Shown here: piece by piece, positions 16,252 to 24,270 of the stretch
Numbering within the stretch: position 1 is the first letter of the stretch
How the letters are laid out: every line of letters begins with the position of its first letter
Origin: Alphaproteobacteria bacterium
GTDB taxonomy: Bacteria > Pseudomonadota > Alphaproteobacteria > JAJUGE01
Direction of reading: 5' to 3'
Assembly (NCBI GenBank): GCA_029268305.1
Contig: JAJUGE010000002.1
Span: 1 to 64,000, forward strand
Length of the DNA stretch: 64,000 bases
The notes under the pieces: model-generated
The model's database searches: none
The model's input: only the letters and a program-made list of their open reading frames with translations
What the model was told of the DNA's origin: nothing
Made by a program: the position numbers and the translations under genes

Positions 16252-17400
16252 ATGCTGCTTTCCGGGATCAAGGTCGTCGAAGTCGGTCAGGCTCTCGCCG
16301 GTCCGCTGGCAGGCGTGATCATGGCGGACATGGGCGCCGACGTGATCAAGATCGAGAAGCCGGACGGCGGCGACGACGGGCGCGGGTGGGGCCCTCCGTT
16401 CGTCGAAGGCACCTCGGTCTTCTTCCACGCCATGAACCGGAACAAGCGGTCCGTCACGCTCGACATCAAAGATGCGGGCGACGTCGAGAAGCTGAAGGCG
16501 CTGGTGGGCGAGGCCGACATCCTGATCCAGAACCTCCGGCCCGGGATCGTGGACGAGCTCGGCATCGGCCCGGACGTGATGATGAAGGTCAACCCCCGCC
16601 TGATCTATTGCTCGATCTGGGCGTTCGGACACACCGGTCCAATGCGCGGCAATCCCGGCTTCGATCCGCTGCTCCAGGCATTCGGCGCGGTGATGACGCT
16701 GACCGGCCGCCCTGAGGACCCTCCGACGTTCCAGGCGCCTGCCATCAACGACAAGGCGACCGGCATGTGGTGCGTGATCGGCGCCCTCGCGGCGCTGCAG
16801 CAGCGGCACCGCACCGGCAAGGGCTGCGTGATCGACACCTCGCTGTTCGAGGCGGCGGTCGCCTGGGTCGAGACCCAGATCAACGGCTACAAGGTGACGG
16901 GTACGGTGCCGCCGCGGCACGGTACCGGCAGTGCCAATCTCGTTCCCTACCAGATCTTCGAGACGGCCGATCGACCGGTCTGCATCGCTGCCGGCAATCC
17001 GCGCCTGTTCGCGAAGTTCTGCCAGGTGATGGGTCATCCGGAATGGGTAGACGACGAGCGTTTCTCAACCGGCCCGAAGCGTTCCGAGAACCGGAAGGCG
17101 TTGGTGGGATTGATCGAGCCGATCCTGAGGACCGCGACACGCGCCGAATGGATCGAGCGGTTCGAGGCGGCAGGGGTGCCGGTGGCGCCTCTCAACGACA
17201 TTCCGGAGCTGGTCGCTTCGGAGCAAATGGCGGCAATGGACATGGCCCGGACGCTGCCGGGCAGAGGCCTCGAAGTGATCGGGCTGCCGTTCTCGATCGA
17301 CAAGGAACGTCCGCGGCCGACGCGCGGCGCCCCGAAGCTCGGCGAGCACAACGACGAGGTTTTCGGCACATTTGAGGCGGCGGCGGACGGTGACGACTGA
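16252..17400 (+). CDS. Family III CoA transferase (CaiB/BaiF type)
   Basis: 382 aa from the ATG at 16252, preceded by AAGGAGAAGACAAC. The same frame is open 570 bases further upstream, but this is antisense to the dehydrogenase. The family opening is clear (GIKVVEVGQALAGPLAGVIM, ADMGADVIKIEKP), as is NRNKRSVTLDIK. The catalytic aspartate is likely in the segment before GMWCVIGALAAL. Members swap CoA between organic acids such as formate/oxalate, carnitine or succinate/citramalate. The following genes (permeases, enoyl-CoA hydratase, ThDP enzyme) suggest an organic-acid catabolic cluster, but the substrate is not determined. Confidence 0.9.
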   Translation: MLLSGIKVVEVGQALAGPLAGVIMADMGADVIKIEKPDGGDDGRGWGPPFVEGTSVFFHAMNRNKRSVTLDIKDAGDVEKLKALVGEADILIQNLRPGIVDELGIGPDVMMKVNPRLIYCSIWAFGHTGPMRGNPGFDPLLQAFGAVMTLTGRPEDPPTFQAPAINDKATGMWCVIGALAALQQRHRTGKGCVIDTSLFEAAVAWVETQINGYKVTGTVPPRHGTGSANLVPYQIFETADRPVCIAAGNPRLFAKFCQVMGHPEWVDDERFSTGPKRSENRKALVGLIEPILRTATRAEWIERFEAAGVPVAPLNDIPELVASEQMAAMDMARTLPGRGLEVIGLPFSIDKERPRPTRGAPKLGEHNDEVFGTFEAAADGDD

Positions 17401-17418
17401 TTGGACGGCGGGCGCCGC

Positions 17419-18021
17419 GTGAACGACAGCTCATCCGAAGCGTCATCTCCTCGCTCCGATCGGGTCAACAGAGCCAAGCCCGGCGGAGGACAGAAATCTG
17501 CCCTTTACGGGTTTCTGTTCGTCTCGGCCCTCGCGCTCGCCAGCGCCGTGCTGTGCTACCTGATCAGGGGACCGGAGGTGTTCGCCGAGGTCGTCGGCGC
17601 ACAGGGCGATTTCCTGCTGGACGTGATCCCGCGGGTCGGCGCCGGCATCTTCCTGGTCGGGTTCCTCACGGTTCTGATCCCGCCGGAGCCGATCGCGAAG
17701 CTCCTGGGCGAGGGCTCCGGGCTGAAGGGGCTGCTGATTGCGACGGCCGCGGGTGTTGCGACACCCGGCGGCCCCTGGGTGATCTTTCCGATCGTGACTC
17801 TGTTCTCCCGGTCGGGCGCCGATCTCGGCGCATGCGTGACGTATGTGACGGCGTGGGGCCTGCTCAGCTTCCAGCGCCTCCTGGTCTGGGAGATCGCATT
17901 CCTTGGCGTCGATGTCTCGCTGGTCCGGTATACGTCCGGGCTCGCCGTTCCGATCGTCGCGGGCCTTCTCGCGCGGCGCTTCATGGCTATGGTCGACGGA
18001 CCGCGGCCGGCGAGGGGCTAG
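17419..18021 (+). CDS. Half-size ArsP/DUF318-like permease, first half
   Basis: About 200 aa from a GTG at 17419; a TTG at 17401 is also in frame and neither has a strong Shine-Dalgarno. There is a charged cytoplasmic start, then about five hydrophobic segments, with VGFLTVLIPPEPIAKLLGEG followed by GVATPGGPWVIFPI. The motif resembles the repeated core of the ArsP_1/DUF318 permease family, whose usual length of 300-350 aa contains two such halves. It is followed after 3 bases by a second half-size protein carrying the same motif type, so the two probably form one heterodimeric carrier (inference). Confidence 0.7.
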   Translation: MNDSSSEASSPRSDRVNRAKPGGGQKSALYGFLFVSALALASAVLCYLIRGPEVFAEVVGAQGDFLLDVIPRVGAGIFLVGFLTVLIPPEPIAKLLGEGSGLKGLLIATAAGVATPGGPWVIFPIVTLFSRSGADLGACVTYVTAWGLLSFQRLLVWEIAFLGVDVSLVRYTSGLAVPIVAGLLARRFMAMVDGPRPARG

Positions 18022-18024
18022 AAG

Positions 18025-18519
18025 ATGTCCGCTTCCCTGCTCCTGGTCTGGGCGATCGCGTTCGTCGCGGCGGGCGCGGTCGCCGTCATGCCGGACAAGA
18101 GCTTCTCGAAGGCTCTCGGGATTTCCTGGCGGCAGGCGCTCCGTGTCACGCCGATCGTCCTTCCGGCTATCATCGCCGCCGGCTTCCTCGCTGCCCTGCT
18201 GCCGGAACGTCTGATCGCCGGACTTATCGGGGCGGAAAGTGGCGTCACCGGCGTGCTGGCGGCTTCATTCATCGGCGCGGTCATCCCGACCGGGCCGATG
18301 GTGGTGATGCCGATCGCGGCGGCGCTGCTCAAGGCGGGCGGCGGCGTGCCGCAGATCTGCGCGCTCGTGAGCGCGTGGTCGATCATGAACCTGCACCGGC
18401 TGTTTCTCTGGGAGTTGCCGATGTTGGGGGGACCGTTCACGTGGCGGCGCTTCGCCACCGGCCTGCTGCTGGCGCCCCTCACCGCATGCGTCGCGCAGCT
18501 TATCCTGCTGGCAGGTTGA
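18025..18519 (+). CDS. Half-size ArsP/DUF318-like permease, second half
   Basis: 164 aa, four to five hydrophobic segments. The core ALLPERLIAGLIGAESG then GAVIPTGPMVVMPIAAALL parallels the IPPEPIAKLLGEGSG and ATPGGPW core of the preceding gene, as expected for the two pseudo-symmetric halves of an ArsP-like permease. The ATG at 18025 follows GAGGGGCTAGAAG, a usable Shine-Dalgarno overlapping the end of the first gene. Cargo is unknown; relatives export organoarsenicals, or their function is uncharacterised. Confidence 0.7.
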   Translation: MSASLLLVWAIAFVAAGAVAVMPDKSFSKALGISWRQALRVTPIVLPAIIAAGFLAALLPERLIAGLIGAESGVTGVLAASFIGAVIPTGPMVVMPIAAALLKAGGGVPQICALVSAWSIMNLHRLFLWELPMLGGPFTWRRFATGLLLAPLTACVAQLILLAG

Positions 18520-18600
18520 CGCGCGCTTGCTTGCTTCGCTCGACGATGCGGTTATCTTCGCGATCGAGCCTGCATCGCTAAAAGCCGAAACGGAAGTCCC

Positions 18601-19290
18601 ATGCCAACGCTCGTTCTTCTTCGTCATGGCCAGAGCATCTGGAATCTCGAGAACCGGTTCACGGGATGGACCGATGTCGATCTCACCGAAGCCGGTCGAG
18701 AGGAAGCCCGCCGTTCCGGCCGTGCGCTGAAGGAGGCCGGGTTCGACTTCGACATCTGCTACACTTCCGTGCTCAAGCGGGCGATCCGCACCCTCTGGAT
18801 CGCCATGGACGAAATGGACCGGATGTGGCTTCCGGTCATTCGCCACTGGCGTCTCAACGAGCGGCACTATGGGGCCTTGCAGGGCCTCAACAAGGCCGAG
18901 ACGGCCAAGAAGCACAGCGACGAGCAGGTCTTCATATGGCGGCGGAGCTTCGACACGCCGCCGCCGGCGCTCACTCCCGACGACGAGCGCTACCCGGTCA
19001 ACGATCGCCGCTACGCGGATGTCGGCCGGGAGAACATCCCGCTGACGGAAAGCCTGAAGGACACCATCGCTCGCGTGCTGCCTTACTGGGAATCCGAGAT
19101 CGCACCCCGGGTCCGGTCCGGCGATCGGGTCCTCATCGCGGCGCACGGCAACAGTTTGCGGGCACTGGTGAAGCATCTGGACAGTGTGCCGGACGCAGAG
19201 ATTCCGAAGGTGGAGATCCCTACCGGCGTGCCGCTCGTCTACGAACTCGATGACGACCTGAAGCCGCTCAAGCATTATTATCTGGAATAG
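18601..19290 (+). CDS. gpmA: 2,3-bisphosphoglycerate-dependent phosphoglycerate mutase
   Basis: 229 aa. The phosphohistidine motif [17 protein letters not shown] (H9) is at the N-terminus, followed by [36 protein letters not shown] (catalytic Glu) and [15 protein letters not shown] (second active-site His). The length and the C-terminal [14 protein letters not shown] match GpmA rather than a general histidine phosphatase. It catalyses 3-phosphoglycerate to 2-phosphoglycerate interconversion in the cytosol. It is a housekeeping gene inside a catabolic stretch and need not be functionally linked to its neighbours. Confidence 0.95.
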   Translation: MPTLVLLRHGQSIWNLENRFTGWTDVDLTEAGREEARRSGRALKEAGFDFDICYTSVLKRAIRTLWIAMDEMDRMWLPVIRHWRLNERHYGALQGLNKAETAKKHSDEQVFIWRRSFDTPPPALTPDDERYPVNDRRYADVGRENIPLTESLKDTIARVLPYWESEIAPRVRSGDRVLIAAHGNSLRALVKHLDSVPDAEIPKVEIPTGVPLVYELDDDLKPLKHYYLE

Positions 19291-19326
19291 CGCTTCAGCC
19301 ATTCGCGGCGGTCTTCGAGGGGGGAG

Positions 19327-20097
19327 ATGTCGGAGCCGGTTCTGCTGGAACGGGAGGGGGCGGTCGCGATCGTGACGCTGAACCGGCCGGAAAAGCGGAA
19401 CGTTCTGGACACGTCGCTGCGCGAGGCCCTCTACGGGGTGCTCGGCGCATGCCTGACGGACGCAGCCGTTCGGGTGGTCGTTCTGACGGCCAACGGAGAT
19501 TTCTGCGCGGGCGGTGCCCTTGAGACCTATGGTGACATCACTGTAGTGCACGCCCGCCGCCGGCTTCAGGAAAGTCATCAGATACTCCGGGCCCTGATCG
19601 AGGGGCCCAAACCCGTCGTCGCGGCGGTGGAGGGTGCGGCCATCGGCGCCGGGACCGGATTGGCTTTGGCCTGCGACCATATCGTGGCGGGAGCATCTGC
19701 TTGCTTTTCCCCTTCTTCGGCACGGTTCGCTGCCATGCCGGATTGGGCCCTGCTCTTCACCTTGCCGCGCCGCATCGGCTTTGCGAAGTCACGCGAATTG
19801 TTCCTGTTCGGCGGAGCGGTCGAGGCCGGAGCCGCGCTGCAGATGTCGCTCGTCGACGCAGTCGTGCCGGAAGGTCGGGCGAGGGCGGCCGCGGTCGAAA
19901 GGGCAAACCGACTCGCGGACTTCCCGCCGCTCGCCGTCAAGATCACCAAAGCCGCGGTGAACGGACTCGACCAGAATCTGGAATCGGTGCTGCACGCGGA
20001 GCTCGAAGGACAGCCCTACCTCTTCCGATCCCAGGACTTCCGCGAAGCGGTATCGGCATTCAAGGAACGGCGGCCGCCCGAATTCCAGGGCAAGTGA
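19327..20097 (+). CDS. Enoyl-CoA hydratase/isomerase family protein
   Basis: 256 aa crotonase fold. REGAVAIVTLNRPEKRNVLD opens the domain, the oxyanion-hole segments are NGDFCAGGAL and EGAAIGAGTGLALACD, and ARFAAMPDWALLFTLPRRIG follows. Instead of the two catalytic glutamates of classical hydratases, the segment reads SARFAAMPDWALL, so the reaction may be isomerisation, thioester hydrolysis or decarboxylation. An ATG preceded by GGGGGAG is used. It lies 20 bases before the ThDP enzyme, likely the same transcript. Confidence 0.85.
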   Translation: MSEPVLLEREGAVAIVTLNRPEKRNVLDTSLREALYGVLGACLTDAAVRVVVLTANGDFCAGGALETYGDITVVHARRRLQESHQILRALIEGPKPVVAAVEGAAIGAGTGLALACDHIVAGASACFSPSSARFAAMPDWALLFTLPRRIGFAKSRELFLFGGAVEAGAALQMSLVDAVVPEGRARAAAVERANRLADFPPLAVKITKAAVNGLDQNLESVLHAELEGQPYLFRSQDFREAVSAFKERRPPEFQGK

Positions 20098-20117
20098 CGC
20101 CTGCGAGGGAGAAGACC

Positions 20118-21803
20118 ATGAACCAGCTTTCCGGCGCCGAGGCGGTCGTACGCATGCTCCGCCTTCACGGCGTCGAGCACGTGTTCGGGCTTTGCGGCGA
20201 TACCAGCCTCCCGTTCTATGATGCGCTCTATCGCACCGGCAGCGACATCCGCCACATCCTGGCACGGGATGAACGATCGGCCGCCTACATGGCGGATGGC
20301 TATGCCAGGGTCACGGGCAAGGTGGGCGTGTGCGAAGGGCCAAGCGGTGGCGGCGCCACCTACATTCTGCCGGGGGTCGTCGAGGCGAACGAATCATCGA
20401 TCCCGGTGCTCGCATTGACCACCGACATCGCGGTCGGCAGTCGCGGGAAATTCACCCTGACCGAGCTGGATCAGGAGGCGCTGTTCCGCCCGCTGTGCAA
20501 ATGGAACCGGGTCGCGGACACCGCCCGGAGCCTGCCCGGACTGTTCCGCACCGCCTTTCGTGCAATGACCACGGGGAAGCCGGGTGCTGCACATATTGGC
20601 CTGCCATTCGATGTGCAGAACGACCCGGTCGACGAAGGCGACATCTGGGCCGATCCGACGTTCGGTCGCTACCCCGCCCTCCCGGTAGCCGGGGATCCTG
20701 ACGCGGTGGCGGCGGCGGCCGACCTGTTGCTGGCGGCCAGGCGGCCGATCTTCGTCTGCGGCGGCGGCATCGTGATCTCCGGCGCCGAGGAGGCATTGCG
20801 CCGAGTCGCGGAGGCGGCGGGTGCGATGGTCGCGACGACGATCAGCGGGCAGGGCAGCATCTCCGACGAGCATCCGCTCGCCGTCGGCGTTGTCGGTAGC
20901 AACGGCGGGGTGATCCAGACCCGGGAGCTGGTCGATGCCGCGGACCTCGTGGTCTTCGTCGGCTGCCGCGCGGGCTCGGTGACGACGGAGCGCTGGCGGC
21001 ATCCGGTTCCGGGAAGGACGAAGGTGATCCACATCGACGTGGACCCGGGCGTCCTAGGCGTCAGCTACGAGACGGAAGTGTCGATCGCGGGCGATGCGCA
21101 CTTGACGCTCGAAGCGCTGGCGCGTGCGATCGGTGAAGGGGGCGGGACAGGAGGGGATGCCCACGCCCTGGTAGTGGAGGCTCGGCGTTCCAAGCGAGAC
21201 GCCTTCCGCCTCCTCGCGCAGTCCGAAGATCGGCCGATCCGGCCGGAACGCGTCGTCGCGGACCTCCAGGCTGTGCTTGACCCGGACGCTACCGTGGTCT
21301 GTGATCCGGGGACCCCATGCCCCTACTTCTCCGCCTACTACGATCAGAGGACAACCGGCCGGCACTTCATTTCGAACCGGGCCCACGGCGCGCTCGGCTA
21401 TGCGTTGTCGGCGTCGCTCGGCGCATACATCGGCCGCCCCGGGGTAAAGACCGTGGCGGTAATGGGCGACGGCTCGTTCGGCTTCACCGTCGGTGAACTC
21501 GAGACGGTGGTTCGCCTCGGCGCACCGATAACCTTCGTAGTGATCTCAAACGCCGCCTTCGGCTGGATCAAGGCGGGGCAGCGGCACGGCTACGACAGCC
21601 GCTTCTATTCGGTCGACTTTTCCCGCACCAACCATGCTGCGGTCGCGGAGGCTTTCGGCGTCAGGTCGTGGCGAGTCGAGGACCCGGCTCGCCTCCGTGC
21701 AGTCTTGGCGGAGGCAGTCGAAGCGGATGAACCCACGCTCGTCGACGTGATCTGCCAACCGCTCGACGAGGCGCGGGCACCCGTGAGCGAATGGGTGGCG
21801 TGA
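20118..21803 (+). CDS. Thiamine-diphosphate-dependent enzyme (acetolactate synthase-like)
   Basis: 561 aa from the ATG at 20118, preceded by GAGGGAGAAGACC; the longer open frame upstream is a shadow of the hydratase gene. The activating Glu lies in ARDERSAAYMADGYAR (about residue 50). The cofactor motif runs from MGDGSFGFTVGELETVV to ISNAAFGWI. Three-domain organisation (PYR, central, PP) is standard. The activating Glu argues against glyoxylate carboligase. Acetolactate synthase, sulfoacetaldehyde acetyltransferase, oxalyl-CoA decarboxylase or another 2-keto acid decarboxylase remain possible. Absence of a small regulatory subunit nearby argues for a catabolic role (inference). Confidence 0.87.
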   Translation: MNQLSGAEAVVRMLRLHGVEHVFGLCGDTSLPFYDALYRTGSDIRHILARDERSAAYMADGYARVTGKVGVCEGPSGGGATYILPGVVEANESSIPVLALTTDIAVGSRGKFTLTELDQEALFRPLCKWNRVADTARSLPGLFRTAFRAMTTGKPGAAHIGLPFDVQNDPVDEGDIWADPTFGRYPALPVAGDPDAVAAAADLLLAARRPIFVCGGGIVISGAEEALRRVAEAAGAMVATTISGQGSISDEHPLAVGVVGSNGGVIQTRELVDAADLVVFVGCRAGSVTTERWRHPVPGRTKVIHIDVDPGVLGVSYETEVSIAGDAHLTLEALARAIGEGGGTGGDAHALVVEARRSKRDAFRLLAQSEDRPIRPERVVADLQAVLDPDATVVCDPGTPCPYFSAYYDQRTTGRHFISNRAHGALGYALSASLGAYIGRPGVKTVAVMGDGSFGFTVGELETVVRLGAPITFVVISNAAFGWIKAGQRHGYDSRFYSVDFSRTNHAAVAEAFGVRSWRVEDPARLRAVLAEAVEADEPTLVDVICQPLDEARAPVSEWVA

Positions 21804-21864
21804 GTGGAGCAGTGCGAAGCGGTTCACGGTGCCTTGTCGGGGTCGATCCGGGCGCGGCGGCGTG

Positions 21865-22614
21865 ATGCCGTACTCTGACCCGGTCCTGCTGTTCTACTGG
21901 GTCGCCACGCTGGCCCTGGCGGGATTTGCCAAGGGCGTGTCCGGGATCGGCCTGCCGCTGATCGCGGTCTCCCTGCTTTCGCTGGTCGCGAACATCACGA
22001 CAGTGCTCCCGTTGGTCGTAATCTCGTTCGTCGTCACCAACGTTTGGCAGGCCCTCTCTTCCGGCCTGGTGGTGCCTTCTCTTGCCCGATTCTGGCACCT
22101 TCTGCTGACAACGGCTCTGGGGACGGTCGTGAGCGCATGGCTGATGATCGGCCTCGACCCGCGCATCTTGTACGGTGTGCTCGGTGCGATGGTCCTGCTG
22201 TTCATCGCGAGCGGGCCGCTTCATCGACACCTTCACGTCCCCAGGTCCCGGGAATGGTGGCTGAGTCCCCTGGTCGGACTTCTCGCCGGCATCTTCGGTG
22301 GATTCTCCTCGATATTCGGCCCGACCCTGGTGAGCTATATGGCGGCGCTGAAGCTACCCAAGGAGGAGTTCGTCGGCGCCATCGGCGTGCTGTTGTCCGC
22401 CAGCACTGTCGTTCTCGCGTTGTCGCTGGTCGCCAACGGCTTGCTCGGTTGGTACGAGGCGATGTGGGGCCTCGTACTCCTCGCTCCGGTTGCTGTCGGT
22501 ATGGCCGCGGGCCAGCGCCTCCGCCGGCACATATCCCAGCTCTGGTTCAACCGGATCATCATGATCCTGCTGACGGTGATCGGCCTCAACCTGCTCCGTC
22601 GAGCGCTCTACTGA
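21865..22614 (+). CDS. TauE/SafE-family membrane permease
   Basis: 249 aa with about eight hydrophobic segments. The first repeat reads LAGFAKGVSGIGLPLIAVSLLS and the second GLLAGIFGGFSSIFGPTLVSY, the duplicated pattern of the sulfite exporter TauE/SafE (DUF81) family. The ATG at 21865 is chosen; a GTG precedes it directly, and an upstream TTG or ATG would add an arginine-rich stretch. It comes 61 bases after the ThDP enzyme and probably exports an anionic product or imports its substrate (inference). Its stop is immediately adjacent to the end of the convergent fumarase gene. Confidence 0.85.
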   Translation: MPYSDPVLLFYWVATLALAGFAKGVSGIGLPLIAVSLLSLVANITTVLPLVVISFVVTNVWQALSSGLVVPSLARFWHLLLTTALGTVVSAWLMIGLDPRILYGVLGAMVLLFIASGPLHRHLHVPRSREWWLSPLVGLLAGIFGGFSSIFGPTLVSYMAALKLPKEEFVGAIGVLLSASTVVLALSLVANGLLGWYEAMWGLVLLAPVAVGMAAGQRLRRHISQLWFNRIIMILLTVIGLNLLRRALY

Positions 22615-23277
22615 TCAGATCACCTCGTCGTCGCGGTTGACGGTTTCGCCATAGCGACGGAGAGCGGGGAACTTCAGGCCGGCATAGACGCGCTCGATAC
22701 CGTCGAGGGTCTCACGATTGGACTGCTCGAACAGGCTGCGGCCCCGCAGGTCGCTCTCGACCAGGAAGGGGCCGAAATTCTCCACCTCGAGCACCCAAAC
22801 CGCCTGCGCGATCCCCAACTCCTTCAGCCAGTGGACATCGCGCACGCGCTTGATCCCGCGGCCGAGCAAGGCGCCGGTGCCGTAGCCGACGGTGGTGAGA
22901 TAGATCGCGCCGTTGGGCACGAAGTGATCCCGGTAGTCCTGCTCCGACATCCCGCCCTTGCCGAGGATCAGCTTCGCCTTCGAGATTTCGAAGAACTTCG
23001 GAAGGAAGCGGGAGAAGCGGAAGCTCGCGGTAGCGGTGACGGCGCCGAGATTGTAGGTGCCGTCGTCGCCCACGCTCGCCGCCGGCGAGCAGTGAAAGTT
23101 CGCGTTCCCGAGCGAGGCGAGATCGACCGGCGGCATGACGCCTTCGTCGATCTTCTTGTAGAGCCCTTCGCGCCCCGTATAGACGATGCCGTCGAGATAG
23201 ACGACCGTCCCGATCTCGAGGGGCTCGAGGTCGCTCGTCTCCACGGGCAGACGAAGGCGCGCGGACTTCAACGTCAT
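22615..23277 (-). CDS. Class I fumarase/tartrate dehydratase-like beta subunit
   Basis: 220 aa corresponding to the C-terminal domain of class I fumarases. The start ETSDLEPLEIGTVVYLDGIV, the swivelling-domain motif ANFHCSPAAS and GKGGMSEQDYRDHFVPNGA (catalytic loop; reads GKGGM where fumarases have GKGG) are clear. It is 10 bases downstream of the alpha-like gene and works with it as an iron-sulphur hydratase. In this operon, context suggests hydration of fumarate or a substituted analogue. It is the last gene of the minus-strand TRAP/dehydrogenase operon. Confidence 0.87.
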   Translation of the reverse strand: MTLKSARLRLPVETSDLEPLEIGTVVYLDGIVYTGREGLYKKIDEGVMPPVDLASLGNANFHCSPAASVGDDGTYNLGAVTATASFRFSRFLPKFFEISKAKLILGKGGMSEQDYRDHFVPNGAIYLTTVGYGTGALLGRGIKRVRDVHWLKELGIAQAVWVLEVENFGPFLVESDLRGRSLFEQSNRETLDGIERVYAGLKFPALRRYGETVNRDDEVI

Positions 23278-23287
23278 GGCGAACCCC

Positions 23288-24250
23288 TTACTCGGCGGCG
23301 TGAAGCGCGGCGTCTGCGCACCACTCGATGCCCTCTCGGCGCATATAGGGCGTGAACCATTTCGGATCGGTCCGGTACTCGATGCGCCCGTCGGCGTGAA
23401 CGCGAGCGGTCGCTCGCCGTGACGAGAGGCAGAAGCTGTGCACGCTCATCGGCATGCCGCCCGTATGCGTGTAGCCGACCTCGATGTGGCAATCGACCAC
23501 CATCGACGTGCCGACGAAGCCCATCGGACCCATGCCGATGCTGTTGCCGAGGTCCTTCAGCTCCTGTTCGAGCTTCGCGATCTCCGGGTCGGGATTGGCG
23601 TCGCCGACTGCGCGCAGACACGCCGCCTGTTTGCCCAGCACCATGGCCGTGTCCTTGCTGCCGCCGAGGCCTATGCCGACGATCGCCGGCTGGCACGCGA
23701 GGCCGCGCCTGCCGAATTGCACCATCACGTCGAGAAAAAACTTCTTGATGCCGTCGATGCCGTCGCCTGGGAAGAGCATCCGGTAATCCGTCCCGAACAG
23801 GCCGCCCTTGTGCACCGTGGTGACGTCGATCCAGTCGGCGTCAGGCTCGAACGAGTACTCGATCTCCGGCGCGTTGATGCCGACATTGTTGTTGTTGTCC
23901 TGGCGCGAGAGCGGGTGGACCCGGTTCGGGCGGAGCGGCACGTCGCGTGTCGCGCGGGCCGTGGCGCTGCGGAGCGCATGCTCGAGCCCGATGAAGCCGC
24001 CGTCGAGCCGCGCCTCGTTTCCGACCTTTACGTAGTAGCGTGGCACGCCGGTGTCGGCGCACATGGCGCGGCGGTCCTGCTCGGCCGCTTCCCAGTTGTC
24101 GATCATCGACATCAGCACGAAACGGCTGAGTTCGTTCTCCTCCTTCTCGAGCATTCCCCTGATGCCGGTGCGATAGTCCTCGGGGATCTCGATCGCCGCC
24201 TTTCCCATGATCGTGTATGCAGCCTCTTCGATCCGGGCATTGGGGATCAT
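23288..24250 (-). CDS. Class I fumarase/tartrate dehydratase-like alpha subunit
   Basis: 320 aa from the ATG at 24250 (MIPNARIEEAAYTIMGKAAI), with GAGAGGAGGACGCC immediately upstream. Iron-sulphur cysteines are likely in MCADTGVPRYYVKVG, RRGLACQPAIVGIGLGG and the C-terminal VDCHIEVGYTHTGG or SFCLSSRR regions. It is slightly longer than typical alpha subunits (about 280-300 aa) and its sequence differs from housekeeping fumarase A, so it may prefer a substituted fumarate, tartrate or mesaconate-like substrate. Paired with the beta gene 10 bases downstream; it follows the flavoprotein gene by 20 bases. Confidence 0.87.
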   Translation of the reverse strand: MIPNARIEEAAYTIMGKAAIEIPEDYRTGIRGMLEKEENELSRFVLMSMIDNWEAAEQDRRAMCADTGVPRYYVKVGNEARLDGGFIGLEHALRSATARATRDVPLRPNRVHPLSRQDNNNNVGINAPEIEYSFEPDADWIDVTTVHKGGLFGTDYRMLFPGDGIDGIKKFFLDVMVQFGRRGLACQPAIVGIGLGGSKDTAMVLGKQAACLRAVGDANPDPEIAKLEQELKDLGNSIGMGPMGFVGTSMVVDCHIEVGYTHTGGMPMSVHSFCLSSRRATARVHADGRIEYRTDPKWFTPYMRREGIEWCADAALHAAE

Positions 24251-24270
24251 CGGCGTCCTCCTCTCGCCGG

